From Sphaerolaimus hirsutus (Eukaryota; Nematoda; Chromadorea; Monhysterida; Sphaerolaimidae): DNA of 64,000 nucleotides. The notes under the pieces were generated by a model. That model ran no database searches, was not told the origin of the DNA, and saw nothing but the letters and a program-made list of their open reading frames with translations. Shown here one piece after another: positions 36,809 to 48,879 of the stretch; positions within the stretch are counted from its first letter, which is position 1, and each line of letters begins with the position of its first letter. The translations under genes were made by a program, and so were the position numbers. Where the stretch lies: contig OZ038456.1 of assembly GCA_964036195.1 (NCBI GenBank), positions 24,033,792-24,097,791 on the forward strand. Direction: 5' to 3'.

Positions 36809-36946
36809 CCGTATTTCTTCTAATAGAACTGCAGGTTTTGGCACTTTTTACACCCACGAAAAAATAGAATGGCACCTCCAATAGAATGGCAGGTAAAAAA
36901 GTTTATGAAAAAATAGAATGGCGCCATTCTATTAGAAAAAATATGG
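36809..36946. mobile_element. 138-bp CCGTATTTCTTCTAATAGAA MITE
   Basis: Perfect TA flanks, ends CCGTATTTCTTCTAATAGAA and TTCTATTAGAAAAAATATGG, with ATAGAATGGC words inside. A minimal relative of the CCGTATT family. Confidence 0.75.
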
Positions 36947-37076
36947 TATATTTGGCAGTGAGCTGGCAACTTATATGATACAGCAAAGCTTATGTCGCAG
37001 AAAAGCTGTCAGGAAGCTAAACCCAAATTTTGCTGTTTTTTAACAAATTGTCAGTAAGCTACATTCCCCCGTGGAA

Positions 37077-40000
37077 TTATGAAAACAACCAATCACTAGA
37101 TGACAACCGACTGTACCATGTCAGCGTATGTGGCACCACAAAACGATCACCATCAAAGTGCAACGGCTCCTGCCTAGATTCATTCTTGCCACCCCTGTGG
37201 CAACCTCTTTCCATGTACTGATTTGGATACAGTGTTATGGCTTGGTTGAAACAGTGGGCACAGTGGGAATCATTGACAGGTTGAATTACGGGTCTTGTGT
37301 CAAAGTGGAGTTGGCAGTGTTTGTCCATGAAATCAAATGTTTCAGCCTCGTTGACACTGAATATTTCCTGTAGCTGTAAGGAATGGTTTGATTATATTTT
37401 ACATAAATATACATATAATTTACAGATATGTGTTTGCTTGAATAATCCCCTCTTGAATAATTACCCCTTGGGTAATTCCCCGTGAATAACTACCCCTTGA
37501 ATAATTCCCCCTGTTAGACAAGTGAGGAACAAATTATTTTCTTTGAATAATTCCCCCTCTTTAAGTCCAATACAAACAAAAATGGCATGTTATTATCTCA
37601 TGAGATGACTTCATAGAAACGCTTAGTAATTCAAGGCCTTCAATAATTCCCACCTACTCTAATAATTCCCACCTTCTAATCTGACAAAAAATATTTCCCC
37701 AGTGTAATTTTTTGAGTAAATATTGTATATTAAAAAATTGTACAAATATTTATAAATAATGTAATTTTTAATATTTTATTTAATACATTTATTTATTTAT
37801 CTAAACTTACACCACAAATTGCTCTCATCTCATTCTTTTCTCCAAATCCATAAAAATGGACCTTGTAAATAAAAATTTTGATGTCTTTAAAGGCATAGAA
37901 CAATTCTAAAATTGCATTGCTTGACCAATATCCAGTGGTGCCACATGCATAAACAGTGACCTGGAAGAAATCAGTGATATGTGAAATTGCTGTATGTTCA
38001 TGCAGTGATAAAAATGTATACCTATGTAATGTCAGTGTTTTTATTCACATAAAATGAACGTAATTTCGTATTTTATATTGGCCCTTGCTGCCCCCAGCGT
38101 CTGCAAAATGCTGTAAAAAATGTCAAACAGCATGTAAAAGATTGATAAAATGACCGTTTTACAGGGCATTTAAATGACTTGATGAAGTTGTTAACTTGCA
38201 TGACGTTTGGCATCAAATTGATACATTGCATGACATTTGACATTTTACCGGGCATTTTCATGACTTTTGACACTGCCTGACATTTGGAATTTTGCATGAA
38301 ATTTTACAGGGTCTGTGAGTGTCACCTGTTCCCGCGCAATCAGATTATGCATATTTACGAAAACATGTAATGCTATTTTAACAAATTACCGTAGTTCCTT
38401 CTGGCACAGCTGGGTACATCTTGATGGAATCGAGCATTTTCAGTGAATATTTTACCAAATGCTCACAGGCGGTGCAGCATTTCATCCAAAGAATTCCATA
38501 GGGTACAAATTCGTTGGCGAATGTTTTCAGCTCCTCTGATGTTGGTAAAACTCGAAAATACGTCTGAAATAATCAAATATGGTATTTTGTAAAACTAATT
38601 ACCTAACTAAGTGCCGTATTTGCTTGAATAATCCCCCCTTTGAATAATTCTTCCTCGAAACATTCCCCTTGTCAGACGGGTGAGGGAAAAAATTTCCCCC
38701 TCGAATAATTCCCCCTAGAATATTCCCCCCATGAGGTATATCAACACGTTTTTTGTCCAGTTTGCACAAAAATTGTCATGTTATTTTGTGAATAAAGCAT
38801 ATTCCGTGAAATGACTTGATATAAATATCCCTGAATAACCTCAAGAAAGGGAATTATTTGAGCAAATACGGTATGTAACAAAAGATACATCACACTTTAA
38901 CTTATATTTTTCTATTTGACATAAAGCAATTTGCACTAATCACACTAATTTGCAACTGAGATTCCAAAAACTAGCAAAATGGGGTTTGTAAGCTAGGTAA
39001 CTGTTGAATAACAAGAAGGTATACTCGGCGGACAGCACACCTACCGTAATTTAATGAATATAATTTTGAGATAAATTTCGTAATAAATCAATTCGTGGTA
39101 AAAAAAATACAATGATAAAAAATTGTTTAATTTTTGGTTCATTATTCAGATTGGTTATGGTAGGTTTTCATACTAAGTGTGATGTCCGCTGAGTATACTT
39201 GTTTCAGGGCAGTGTCTTTAATTTATTTATTCAAATTAAATGTTTTCACATTTTTAATGGTACATTACTCCCAAAATTAGGTTACACAGTAATGAGCTTG
39301 AATTTTTTAAAAATATTTTGAACAAATTTTTTAACCTGCATGCCTGGACAACCATTTGGTTCATTTACAAAGTAATCGTGCATGCGGCCATCAAATTCGA
39401 TGCGAAATTCAAACACTTTGCCAGATAAACGACCACCGATGAGCTGATAAAAGAGAATATTTGTTGTTTTAAGAAAAATTGTCATTAAGACAGTGCATTT
39501 TCTTACTTACAAGGTTGGAAAATTGCAAGTATTGTGAAAGATCTTTTTAAAAACCCATAGATCATTTTAAAAACTCATTCTCCCAATGTAAATTACCTGC
39601 GCACATTCATAATCCTTTAACAAGAACTGCACCGCGTCCGTCAACTCAATTAAATGCAAATTTCTGGCTTCTTGGATCCAATTCATTGGTGTTTTGCGTT
39701 TTTGGCCATCAGACCAAAACTGATCATGCCCCGGGTGTACTGGACGCAAATTGTCAACTGCGTTATCGGCTATTTCACGCAGACAGCGGGGATCTAAAAT
39801 TGTATTTGTTATTTAAATTGCAATGCAAACTGCGCAAATTGTTCTATGCAAACTAGTTTTCAAACGAAAGTTAGAAAACTCATAAATCAGCTTTAACGCG
39901 TTGACTTTACCAGAATGAGTCATTTTTCTCAGAATCTACGGTAGTTGATGGATACTTCGTTACAGAAAACACAAATTTCTGAAAGTTACAGAAAACACAA

Positions 40001-40161
40001 ATACAAGAAAACGCAAAGTTTTATGCACAAATAGGTGTGAAAAATCAACCAAACTCACTCTGATCGTATTGAGGAAATACAGGACCTCTGGGAACATAAT
40101 CTCTGATTACATTATTAACCCATTCTGGAAAATTTTCTTGGTCACAGTGAACATTAGCCAT
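37077..40161 (-). CDS. Unrecognised six-exon gene, about 342 residues
   Basis: Exons 40059-40161, 39597-39793, 39336-39443, 38390-38563, 37811-37960 and 37077-37373 join with consistent phases (1, 0, 0, 0, 0). The start ATG at 40161 has a good context (AAAATGG) and an in-frame stop upstream. No signal peptide or membrane segment. The segments ECAQ/LIGGRLSGKVFEFRIEFDG and CGTTGYWSSN...VHFYGFGEKN faintly recall the sialyltransferase L and S motifs, but the spacing in the second is about ten residues too long and a Golgi anchor is missing, so I do not assign that function. The last exon is Cys/His-rich (HCAHCFNQA, ERGCHRGG). No poly(A) signal is obvious near the stop. Confidence 0.6.
37432..37726. 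mobile_element. CCGTATT-family MITE, GAATAAT variant, degraded
   Basis: TTGCTTGAATAATCCCC at left, GAGTAAATATTG at right. Lies in an intron of the unrecognised - strand gene, as does a second copy at 38,614-38,871. Confidence 0.6.
38091..38325. mobile_element. CWG-family MITE
   Basis: CTG on both sides (38088-38090 and 38326-38328), right end CAGGGTCTGTGAGTGTCAC. Lies in a native intron of the - strand gene, not at its edges. Confidence 0.7.
39019..39200. mobile_element. TATACTCGGCGGAC-ended MITE
   Basis: GTATACTCGGCGGACAGCAC to GTGATGTCCGCTGAGTATAC; matches the 25.1-kb copy. Confidence 0.7.
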
Positions 40162-40660
40162 TTTAAATAATTTCACCTGTGAATCTTCTTATGTATCATG
40201 AAAATGACATTGGTTTCAATTAGTCAGAACTAGTGATGGAAAAGCGCCATGGCGCTTGGCGCTATATTGCTCTGGCGCCATTGGCGCTTGGCGCTGGAGT
40301 TCAGAAAAGCGCCATGGCGCTTTTGGCGCTTGGCGCTATTTTTGCGTGGTGCCAGGAACAAAAAGCCTGGCGCTGGTAGGGTTCAAACGGGATCCCGATC
40401 CTGATCCCGGATCCTGTGAAATTCCGGGATTTAGCAGTCCCGATCCCGATCCCGCAATCCAAAAATACGAATCCCAATCCCGAAAATTTTCAAATCCCGA
40501 TCCCGATCCCGAGAAACTCCAAAGTCCGGGATCCCGATCCTGGAAAAATTAATGGAAATTATAATAAGTTAAAAAATGATGTTTTTGCATGCAAAAATGT
40601 GAACGCAAACCCCCAGCTACCATTTTATGCAACTTTTCTAGCATCCAACAGTGTTTTGAG

Positions 40661-42071
40661 CAACGATGGAAAAAACACAGAAATTGAACACAGAAACTCA
40701 TTGAGTTTCTGTGTTTTTGTTTTACACAGAAACACGGAAACTCATAAATTTTGAAAAACTCAAAACTCAAATGAGTTTTTTTTTGGAGAACACAGAAACA
40801 CAGAAACACGGAAACACAGAAAAGTTTTTTTGAGTTTTTGTGTGTTTTTGCAGCGAAGTGGTTGAATGCACATTAATTCAGTTAAACTAACCAAGATAAG
40901 ATAAGCATGTATAGTATTTATGTAAATATGTACATAATGTTTTTATATTTTATAAAGGTACAAAAAAGAAATACAAGATGGCATGCACATCTCATGGTGG
41001 AGTTGACAATTTAAGTTTCGACATTCAAGTATACCTTATTACCTCGAATTAACCCCCCTTGAATTAACCCCCCTCAACATGGACTGGTGAAATAATAAGC
41101 CCCCCCCCCTCAAAATAGCCCCCTCCGGGATGATGTACATCATGTATCCAATTTAGATGATGTATTTATTACTGCTAATTTGCATCGCAGCTACACATAC
41201 TGTACTAGGTTGTGTAGCTATCTACATGTTTATTTCAAATACATCCTGTTTGTACGCATTTAAGCCGGAATTAGAGCTCAGCGTCGATTCGACATGAAAT
41301 GACGACGTGAAATGACGTCGTGAAATTAATTACACGAGTGTGGATCATGCTACGGGTCTACAATTTTCTAAGGATAATATATGAATCAATACCTTAATCG
41401 TGTCCAATACTGAGTGTTATCAGCCACAACTAGAGCGAATTGAAAAATTCAATTTTTATCATTTCACGTCATCATTTCACGTCGAATCGACGCTGAGCTC
41501 TAATTCCCGCTTTATAACCTGTTTTGGGTACCTAAATGCCTACTATTTTCTATGATCCTTACAAAACGTTCTGATGAAATAATAAACTCCCATGGGGGTA
41601 TTTCAAGGTAAATGGTAGTTGTAGTTCAAATCAATTCCGTAGTCTTCCATACAGTGCACATCCATTGAAGAATTTTGGAGTACTGCGTAAATTGTCGTTT
41701 CTGGGCATTTTGTTGCTGGTGTTGTGATGTTGATGTCCTCATTGTGGACATTTTTATGGACTTTTTTGACACTTACACAAAGTTTATGTGGGATTAAAAC
41801 ATGTGTAAAACCAAAATTTTATAAGAAAACCACTGTTTCCAGATCGAAATGCTGTAAACCAAAATTTTTTTGGGGAAAACTTGAATTTTTTGGAAAAAAC
41901 TCGAGTTTTTTAGAAAAAAACTCATAAAACTTGAGTTTTTACAAAAAACACAGAAATAAAAACAGAGTTACTCAAGTTTTTTTCGAGAAAAAAACTCAAA
42001 ACACAGGTATTCATTTTTGAAAAACTCAAAACACAGAAAGTGTTTTTTTTTGGAGAACTTACCCATCGTTG
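40661..42071. mobile_element. CAACGATGG-ended hAT-like element, third level of nest
   Basis: Ends CAACGATGG and CCATCGTTG, flanked by GTTTTGAG at 40653-40660 and 42072-42079. AAAACACAGAAA words fill both arms. Confidence 0.82.
41035..41612. mobile_element. CCGTATT-family element, fourth level, with a TTAA element (41,264-41,513) inside
   Basis: Outer ends TATTACCTCGAATTAACC and GGTATTTCAAGGTAAATGG. Inner element GCCGGAATTAGAGCTCAGCG to GAGCTCTAATTCCCGC, with TTAA on the left and TTTA on the right. Confidence 0.7.
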
Positions 42072-42730
42072 GTTTTGAGACGTTTATGAACAACTGTGAA
42101 TGCCAGAAAATTGGCCAAAATCTCTATCCCTTGACCCCAATCCCGATCCCGAAAAAATGCCAATCCCGATCCCGATCCCGGCCAATCCCGATCCCGATCC
42201 CGAAATCTCAAAAAAACAATCCCGATCCCGATCCCGAAAACCCAATCCCGATCCCGATCCCGATCCCGAAATCTCAAAAAGTGAATCCCGATCCCGAAAA
42301 GTCAATCCCATTTGAACCCTAGGCGCTGGCGCTTGGCACTGGCGCTTGGCGCCATATTGCTCTGGCGCCATCGGCGCTTGGCGCTGGGGTTCACAAAAGC
42401 GCCATGGCGCTTTTGGCGCTTGGCGCCAAAGTCCTGGCGCTTTTTCCATCACCAGTCAGAACTATATCATTTACTGCGATTGATTTTTAGAATCCTTTAG
42501 ATAGGTAACTTTTTCCATAAATTAATTGATAATTAGATTACTTTGTGTAAATCATTAAGTTTGACTAGCATTCAATTTACCACAATATTTACAAAATACA
42601 CACGTTACAAATACGCACTTGACCAATTTGACCTGCTTTCACTGCGGAAATAAATAAGGTACCTACACATACAAATACATAAATACATATACTTACAAAT
42701 ACCCAAAATTCCCATCAGACACAAGCGTTA

Positions 42731-42948
42731 CGAACGCACACTAGTTGACAGCCACACCGCATGTCAACTGGTTCCCATGTCAAATCACATTGAAGTTGAC
42801 AGGTCGCAGAACGATATTCAAATACACGTCCCGCACTTTTTATTTTTCAATATCGCGTCATGTGCACTTGAATACGTTCTGTGACTATTGAATAAAAATG
42901 TAAATTAAAAACCAGTTGACAGTTGACATTCAGGTCAACTGGTGTGCG
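42731..42948. mobile_element. CACACTAGTTGACA-ended MITE
   Basis: CACACTAGTTGACAGCCACA inverted at GGTCAACTGGTGTGCG; similar to 16,855-17,031. A GGAAGCGTGCCAA-type MITE follows (42,986-43,233). Confidence 0.55.
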
Positions 42949-44956
42949 TAGCGCCATGGTGGCAGAGATGTGTACTGATCTTGACGTATACTCCACGGAC
43001 TTGTTACTCTGCACTCACACTGATTTATGTCTCACATTGGAAGCGTGCCAATGATTATTTAAGCTTGCGATTTTTGTAAAAAATGCAAAAATTTATTGTT
43101 GTGAATGTTTTTGATCAACGTTATCATATCAATGAATTTTCTCAACTTCTTTATGAAAGTTGCATGTGTTAAACACCATTGGCACGCTTCCAACGAGAAC
43201 CACGCGTGCAAGGTGTAAAGTAACTGGAATATAACAAAACTGAAGTCTGTCGGTGAACTTATTTGTGTAATCCTCAAAAAGATTGGAACTCAAAAACATA
43301 CACTGACGAGTTGACGAAAGTGAAAATGCACTCATTGCATTGCAATTATCCCGCCCCGTTGTGCAATTTTTATGATCCATCAAATTCTTTCCCAGAGGGC
43401 ATTTCTTTGCGTTGCATGGATTTATGACCTGCGGGCATTTAGGCCGATTTTCTCATGACAAAAATTGATCGTACACTAATCACCTTTACGATGGTAACTA
43501 CCGTATCCGTGCTGAATATAATACCAAAAGTATTTTCTCGTTGCATTACGTTGCATATGCTGCGATTACAGCTCGGGCGTAAAATTGCCCGGGCGTAAAA
43601 CTGATTTTTGAGTGTAAAATTAATTACAGGTGAATGGATAACAGTCATATGGCATTGTAATTTCAGTCAAAGAAAGCGCACATGCAGATTTTGTTTGTGT
43701 CCAAAGCTCATCAGTTTATTTTAATTGTACTAGAAGTTATGAATTTTCGCACAAATTTTTTTAATTTTACACCCTAATTTTACGCAATTTACAGCACATA
43801 ATTGAAAATATTGTGCTAAAATTCATACCTCCCAGTACGATTAAAATACCGTATTACCTCGAAATACCCCCATGGGGCTTTATTTTTTCGCCAGCAAATT
43901 TTGAGGGGGGGGGGGGGTTAATTCGAGGTGGGTCCATTATTTCGCCAGAAATTTTACGAAATTCCCCATACTCAGACGTAGAAAAATACAACATTGTCAG
44001 ACACGTATGAGTGTTTATACCGTATCTCCTCGAAATACCCCCCCCCCTCGAAATACCCCCCCCCCTCGTTTGACCCCCTCCCCCCCCTCTCGAGACCACT
44101 ATGAAACAATCACCCCCCCCGCTCGAAATACCCCCCCCCCCCCAAATTGAGTGTAAAGGGAACGTACATGACAATAACTGTAGTTTGTGTTCTGTGTACT
44201 GCAGAACACACGTTAAAACAATGTCGGTGTCACGTTAGTATTTACAGTGTACATACCACCTACATACTAATATTAGTCTACAGAACCTTATAAATGGCGG
44301 TTTTTGTTGCATTTTTCGACGTCTGCGTACGTTTCAGACGACAATTTCGTACTTGGTTTTCAAAAATTTTCTTGTGAAATAATAACCCCCCCTCGAAATA
44401 CCCCCCCCTCGTTTAACCCCCCCCCCTCTCGGGACCACTATGAAACAATAACCCCTATGGGGTATTTCGAGGAAATACGGTAGGCATATACAACTGTATA
44501 TACCACAAATCTTTGAATAAGACCCCCCTCGAATAACCCCCTTGAATAATTCCCCCTGTTGGCGAGGTGAGGAAAAAATAACTCCCCCATGAAGCACTCC
44601 CCCTCCTGAAAAACTCCCTATGTGTATGAATAGGATATCAATACAGAATGCATAAGAATATTAGCCAACGGCAGCGACAGCAGATAAATAAATGATGTGT
44701 ATGCAGTGTATACACATGTTTTTGTTGTTGTACAGTTTAATACCTGAATAACATGAGTTGACAGGCTGCATCTGCAATGATTTGAGTCCAAGTTTTCTGA
44801 GGAAAAAATAACTCCCCCCACTCAAATAACTCCCCCCCCTTGAATAAGTCCCCTCTCCAAAACATCTGACGAAAAAATAACGCCCCTGGGGTCTTATTCA
44901 AGGATTTAGGGTACATATAAACTCTTCCCTAACGTCACTCAGTCATCGGTTTTTAA

Positions 44957-45989
44957 GCCGGAATTACAGCTCAGCGGCGTTTGACGTGAAATGATGACGT
45001 CGTAAAATTGATTACATCAAATTAGACAAAGGTACAGCATTGAAATTTCAGAATTAGATAGTTCTAGTAATTGTGTGTAATGTCCCAAAAAATTGTATCA
45101 AAAAATCATTATTTAAGTAGTTATTAATTTAACTTCAAAATTTTTTGGTGACGTAAAATGTTTGATGTGAAATGTTGACGTAGAATGTGTAAATTTTGAC
45201 AGAAAATAAATAACTTATAAAATAATAAATATTTTCTTAATTTTTTTTAGGTCATTACACACAATTACTAGAACTATCTAATTCTGAAATTTCAACGCTG
45301 TACCTTTAGGGTTCAAACGGGATTGACTTTTCGGGATCGGGATCGGGATCGGGATTCACTTTTTGAGATTTCGGGATCGGGATCGGGATTGGGGTTTCGG
45401 GATCGGGATCGGGATCGGAATTGGTTTTTTGAGATTTCGGGATCGGGATCGGGATCGGGATTGGCTGGGATTGGGGTCACGGGATCGGGATCGGGATTGG
45501 GATAGGCATTTTTCCGGGATCGGGATTGGGTTCTAGGGATAGAGATTTTGGCCATTTTTCTGGCATTCACAGTTGTTCATAAAGGTCTCAAAACACTGTT
45601 GGATGCCAGAAAAGTGGCATAAAATTGACGCTGGGGGTTTGCATCCACTTTTTTGCATGCAAAAACGTCATTATTTCACTTCTTATAATTTCCACTAATT
45701 TTTCCGGGATCGGGATCCCGGACTTGGGAGTTTCTCGGGATCGGGATCGGGATTTGAAAATTTTCGGGATCGGGATCGGGATTGGTATTTTTGAGATTTC
45801 GGGATCGGGATCGGGATTGGGGTTTCGGGATCGGGATCAGGATCGGGACTGGTAAATCCCGGAATTTCACGGGATCTGGGATCGGGATCGGGATCCCGTT
45901 TGAACCCTATGTACCTTTGTCTATTTTGATGTAATCAATTTTACGACGTCATCATTTCACGTCAAACGCCGTTGAGCTGTAATTCCGGC
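44957..45989. mobile_element. TTAA-flanked palindromic element, piggyBac- or Kolobok-like target
   Basis: GCCGGAATTACAGCTCAGCG inverted at GAGCTGTAATTCCGGC, TTAA on both sides. GACGTGAAATGATGACGTC words inside. Split by the (GGGATC)n element. Confidence 0.75.
45307..45909. mobile_element. (GGGATC)n hAT-like MITE
   Basis: Perfect ends TAGGGTTCAAACGGGAT and ATCCCGTTTGAACCCTA, TGTACCTT at 45299-45306 and 45910-45917. Confidence 0.9.
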
Positions 45990-46690
45990 TTAATGTGTGT
46001 TCTGCATAATACAGTTCACACACTGTGGTATTTGTTGTGTACATGCCGTTTACCCTGTATTTGGGGGTATTTCGAGGGGGGGTTTATTATTTCCCCAGCC
46101 CATTTTGAGGGGGGGTTAATTCGAGGGGGGGGGGGTAATTCAAGGGGGGGTTGATTCGAGGTAATACGGTAAACTGATGAGCTTTGGATACAAGAAACAT
46201 CTTCATCTAAGCTTTCTTTGACTGAAAAACAATGTTGTATCTTTATCCATTCATCTGTAATTTAATTTATGCCCAAAATCAATTTTACGCCCAGTCAATT
46301 TTACGCCCGAGCTGTAATCGCAGCAATAGAGGCGCGACCCCCAGACCCTGTGAAGAGCCCTGTAAAATGTCGCACATGTCATGCAAAAGTGTCAAAAGCC
46401 ATGGAAAATGCCCTGCAAAATGGCAACTGCGAGTGCCCCCAGAAGTGAACGCCAGTGACGGAAAATTGGCAAGAGAAAAGGCGTTGTGGTGCGGTGCCTC
46501 TGGCGCCCTAAAATGGCGCCAGTGCCCGAAAACCCAATATAAAGGTGTGCAATAAACATGGGTTTAAAGATAGCCAAGGGCGCCGGCAGCAAATGCCATG
46601 GCCCATGGCCATTCAAAAAATGGCGCCAGGGATCACTGGCGCCATTCCATCGCTAACATGAGCCCTATTTTTCATTGAACGTGGCCTCAG

Positions 46691-46930
46691 GCGGCGGTCC
46701 CAAGCCCTTTAAAGTGTAAAGTATAGTCAAATGCAAAGTCAAATGTCAATTGTCATGCAAAGTGTCAAATGTAAAGTAGGTAACGCGTCAATTGTGTACC
46801 CAAATCTTATTTTTTAACATTGACACGTTACTTCACATTATACACTTTGCATGACACTTGACACTTTACTTTGCATTTGAATTCACATTTGACACTTCAC
46901 TTTACACTTGACAGGGCTTGGGACTGCCGC
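46691..46930. mobile_element. CWG-family MITE (GTAAAGTG subtype)
   Basis: GCGGCGGTCCCAAGCCC to GCTTGGGACTGCCGC with CAG on both sides. A half copy of the other subtype lies at 46,341-46,440. Confidence 0.8.
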
Positions 46931-47519
46931 CAGACGTGAGGGACAGGAGTCACTGACAGTTGCCCCGGCTGGCAACGAATTTGTGGCCAAAACGAGAATA
47001 CTTTTCCACATTGTAAATAATTTGTGCTCTTGTAAATAATTTGTGCTCTTGTAATAGTGATTTATTTTGTTGGAGGAAGCTATTGTTGAGGGTGCACGCA
47101 GCATAAACACTTGAGACAATAATTATCTCTGAATTTGTGGACTTTTTGTGGACTTGGGTAAACTCTGATCTTGTTTAACTTGTCCAATTCATTGTCGATT
47201 ATAACGTCGATATAAGGTATGACATGTAAATAAAATCTGTAAATATAAGTGTTTACGATTCGGGAAGCAATATCGTCTTGTTAAAATGTATAAAATAGAC
47301 AAAAACTACGTACCTAGGTATTCATATTTACATGCAACATCCCGGGTTAGTTTCAAATTATGTCACCCGCAAATATATTTGGTACACTGAAATAAGGAAT
47401 GCACATTTTCCACAAAACTTTTCAAACACTTCCTTTGCCCAATGCACCCTTCACAGGTAAGCGCCAATTGGTTCAATTCATGCACCCATCAAATGATAAA
47501 TTTCATATGATGAAAAGTA

Positions 47520-47633
47520 CCGTATTTCCTCGAACTACCCCCCCCCTTGAATTAACCCCCCCCCCCTCGAAAACCAGCAAAAAATTTCCACTCTGAAAAA
47601 TAAACACCCTGGGGGTATTTCGAGGAAATACGG
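47520..47633. mobile_element. 114-bp CCGTATT-family MITE
   Basis: CCGTATTTCCTCGAACTACC to TTCGAGGAAATACGG; TA left, CA right. One-ended pieces follow at 47,700-47,755. Confidence 0.7.
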
Positions 47634-48243
47634 CATAAAGATATTAAATAGTATGAGAGAAATTGCACAAGTAATGGATTTACCTAGCTTATAGTGCCTT
47701 GCATTTATTTTATTTTTTTTCGAGGGGGGGGGGCTTTTTCGCGAATTTACGGTATTGAAGTTTCTAATAAATATTGTGTGATATTTATCATTTGACTTAT
47801 CTACGAAATTTTACTATGCAAAAATTGTGATGAGAAAAATGTTACTGACATGATTTTTATCAAAATAAATATAAAACAATACCATGTCTTCTTTATCAGT
47901 ACAGAACTACAATAAATTCTTGAATCGGTCCCATTTTTTCAACATAATTTTGAGTTGTGGCTTATTCAAGGGGATGAGTTACTTTGTCACAATTTTGGGA
48001 CGTTCCCAATGGAAGGAGATCTTTTACTCACTCAGACAATTTGAGAGCTATTCAAGGGGACTTTCAAGAGAGAGCACTTAATGCTATGCATAAAATCACA
48101 CAACCCTTGCCGGTCCTATTTACTACACAATTTTTATCGAAATCTGCCATACAACATAAAATACCAAAATACCACCAGAACGTCGCTACTGCATTAATAA
48201 AAAAAATATGGTGACAAAGTGACATTCGGTCCAAATGCATTTA

Positions 48244-48357
48244 CTGTATTACCTCGAAATACCCCCATGGGGGTTTATTATTTCGCCAGCCAATTTTGAG
48301 GGGGGTTAATTCAAGGGTGGGGTTAAATCAAGGGGGGATTAATTCGAGGTAATACGG
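48244..48357. mobile_element. 114-bp CCGTATT-family MITE, GAATTAA variant
   Basis: CTGTATTACCTCGAAATACC to ATTCGAGGTAATACGG with TA on both sides. Confidence 0.8.
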
Positions 48358-48445
48358 TAGGTAGTCACATATCAAAAAGCAAAGGTTGCATGCATATGCA
48401 CTAGTTCGTCGCCTAAAAAAATGAAATGAATTGAAATGCCATTGC

Positions 48446-48748
48446 GCACACTAGGTGGTAGTTTACTACCAGAAAACTGAGGATTTTGGAACTCATAAAA
48501 CGGTCTTGAAACGCATTTGGGTTTACCTGGCTGAAGTGTCAACTTCGAGTTATTTCCAATCTTCATGATTGGAAATAGCTCATATCATTCTCGCATAAAG
48601 GGTCAGATTGAATCGTGAACCGAATGAATATATCCATTCAAGTTCAAAATAACTCATTTAGGTTAAAAAAAAACTAAAATATGTTCAAATTGGGTTGATG
48701 AGCACCCAATTTGAGTTTACTTCTGTTAACTAAACTAGTGTGCGCGGC
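48446..48748. mobile_element. GCGCACACTAG-ended MITE
   Basis: GCGCACACTAGGTGGTAG inverted at AACTAAACTAGTGTGCGC. Followed by a (GTGTCAA)n run at 48,757-48,785. Confidence 0.6.
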
Positions 48749-48879
48749 AACATTACGTGTCAAGTGTCAAGTGTCAAGTGTCATCGGAAACTGTCAAGTG
48801 TCATTACAACCGGCCGCTCCGCTAAAAAACCACATTTGCGCAGTCAAAAAACAATAGAACAATTCATACAAAAACAATT

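Larger units (their letters stand above)
40377..42321. mobile_element. (GGGATC)n hAT-like MITE, second level of nest
   Basis: Ends TAGGGTTCAAACGGGAT and CCCATTTGAACCCTA with GGCGCTGG duplicated at 40369-40376 and 42322-42329. Arms are GATCCC hexamer arrays. Confidence 0.85.
40231..42454. mobile_element. GCGCC-palindrome hAT-like MITE, outermost of a five-deep nest
   Basis: Ends TAGTGATGGAAAAGCGCC and GGCGCTTTTTCCATCACCA, flanked by GTCAGAAC at 40223-40230 and 42455-42462. All bases between 40,377 and 42,321 are later insertions. Confidence 0.82.
43553..46327. mobile_element. Large TIR element (GCTGCGATTACAGCTCGGGC arms) holding four nested levels
   Basis: Arms of about 165 bp, 43553-43722 and 46170-46327, share GCGATTACAGCTCGGGCGTA and CCAAAGCTCATCAGTTT in inverse. 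Inside: a CCGTATT-family element (about 43857-46168, TA flanks), smaller relatives at 44,025-44,480 and 44,500-44,912, a TTAA element (44,957-45,989) and a (GGGATC)n element (45,307-45,909). Confidence 0.72.

Noticed and set aside
37077..40161. Sialyltransferase (GT29) call for the six-exon gene
   Set aside because: Motif spacing is wrong, no Golgi anchor, and the HxxxxE-type motif is missing; resemblance noted only.
43370..43450. Cys-rich frame on the - strand (NPCNAKKCPLGKNLMDHKNC) after a possible acceptor
   Set aside because: Attractive as part of a secreted Cys-rich protein, but no partner exon in phase was found and it ends in repeat sequence.
46900..47075. Frame starting MWKSILVLATNSLPAGATV on the - strand as a signal peptide exon
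   Set aside because: The hydrophobic part is short, the frame runs straight into a CWG MITE, and no downstream exon could be tied to it.
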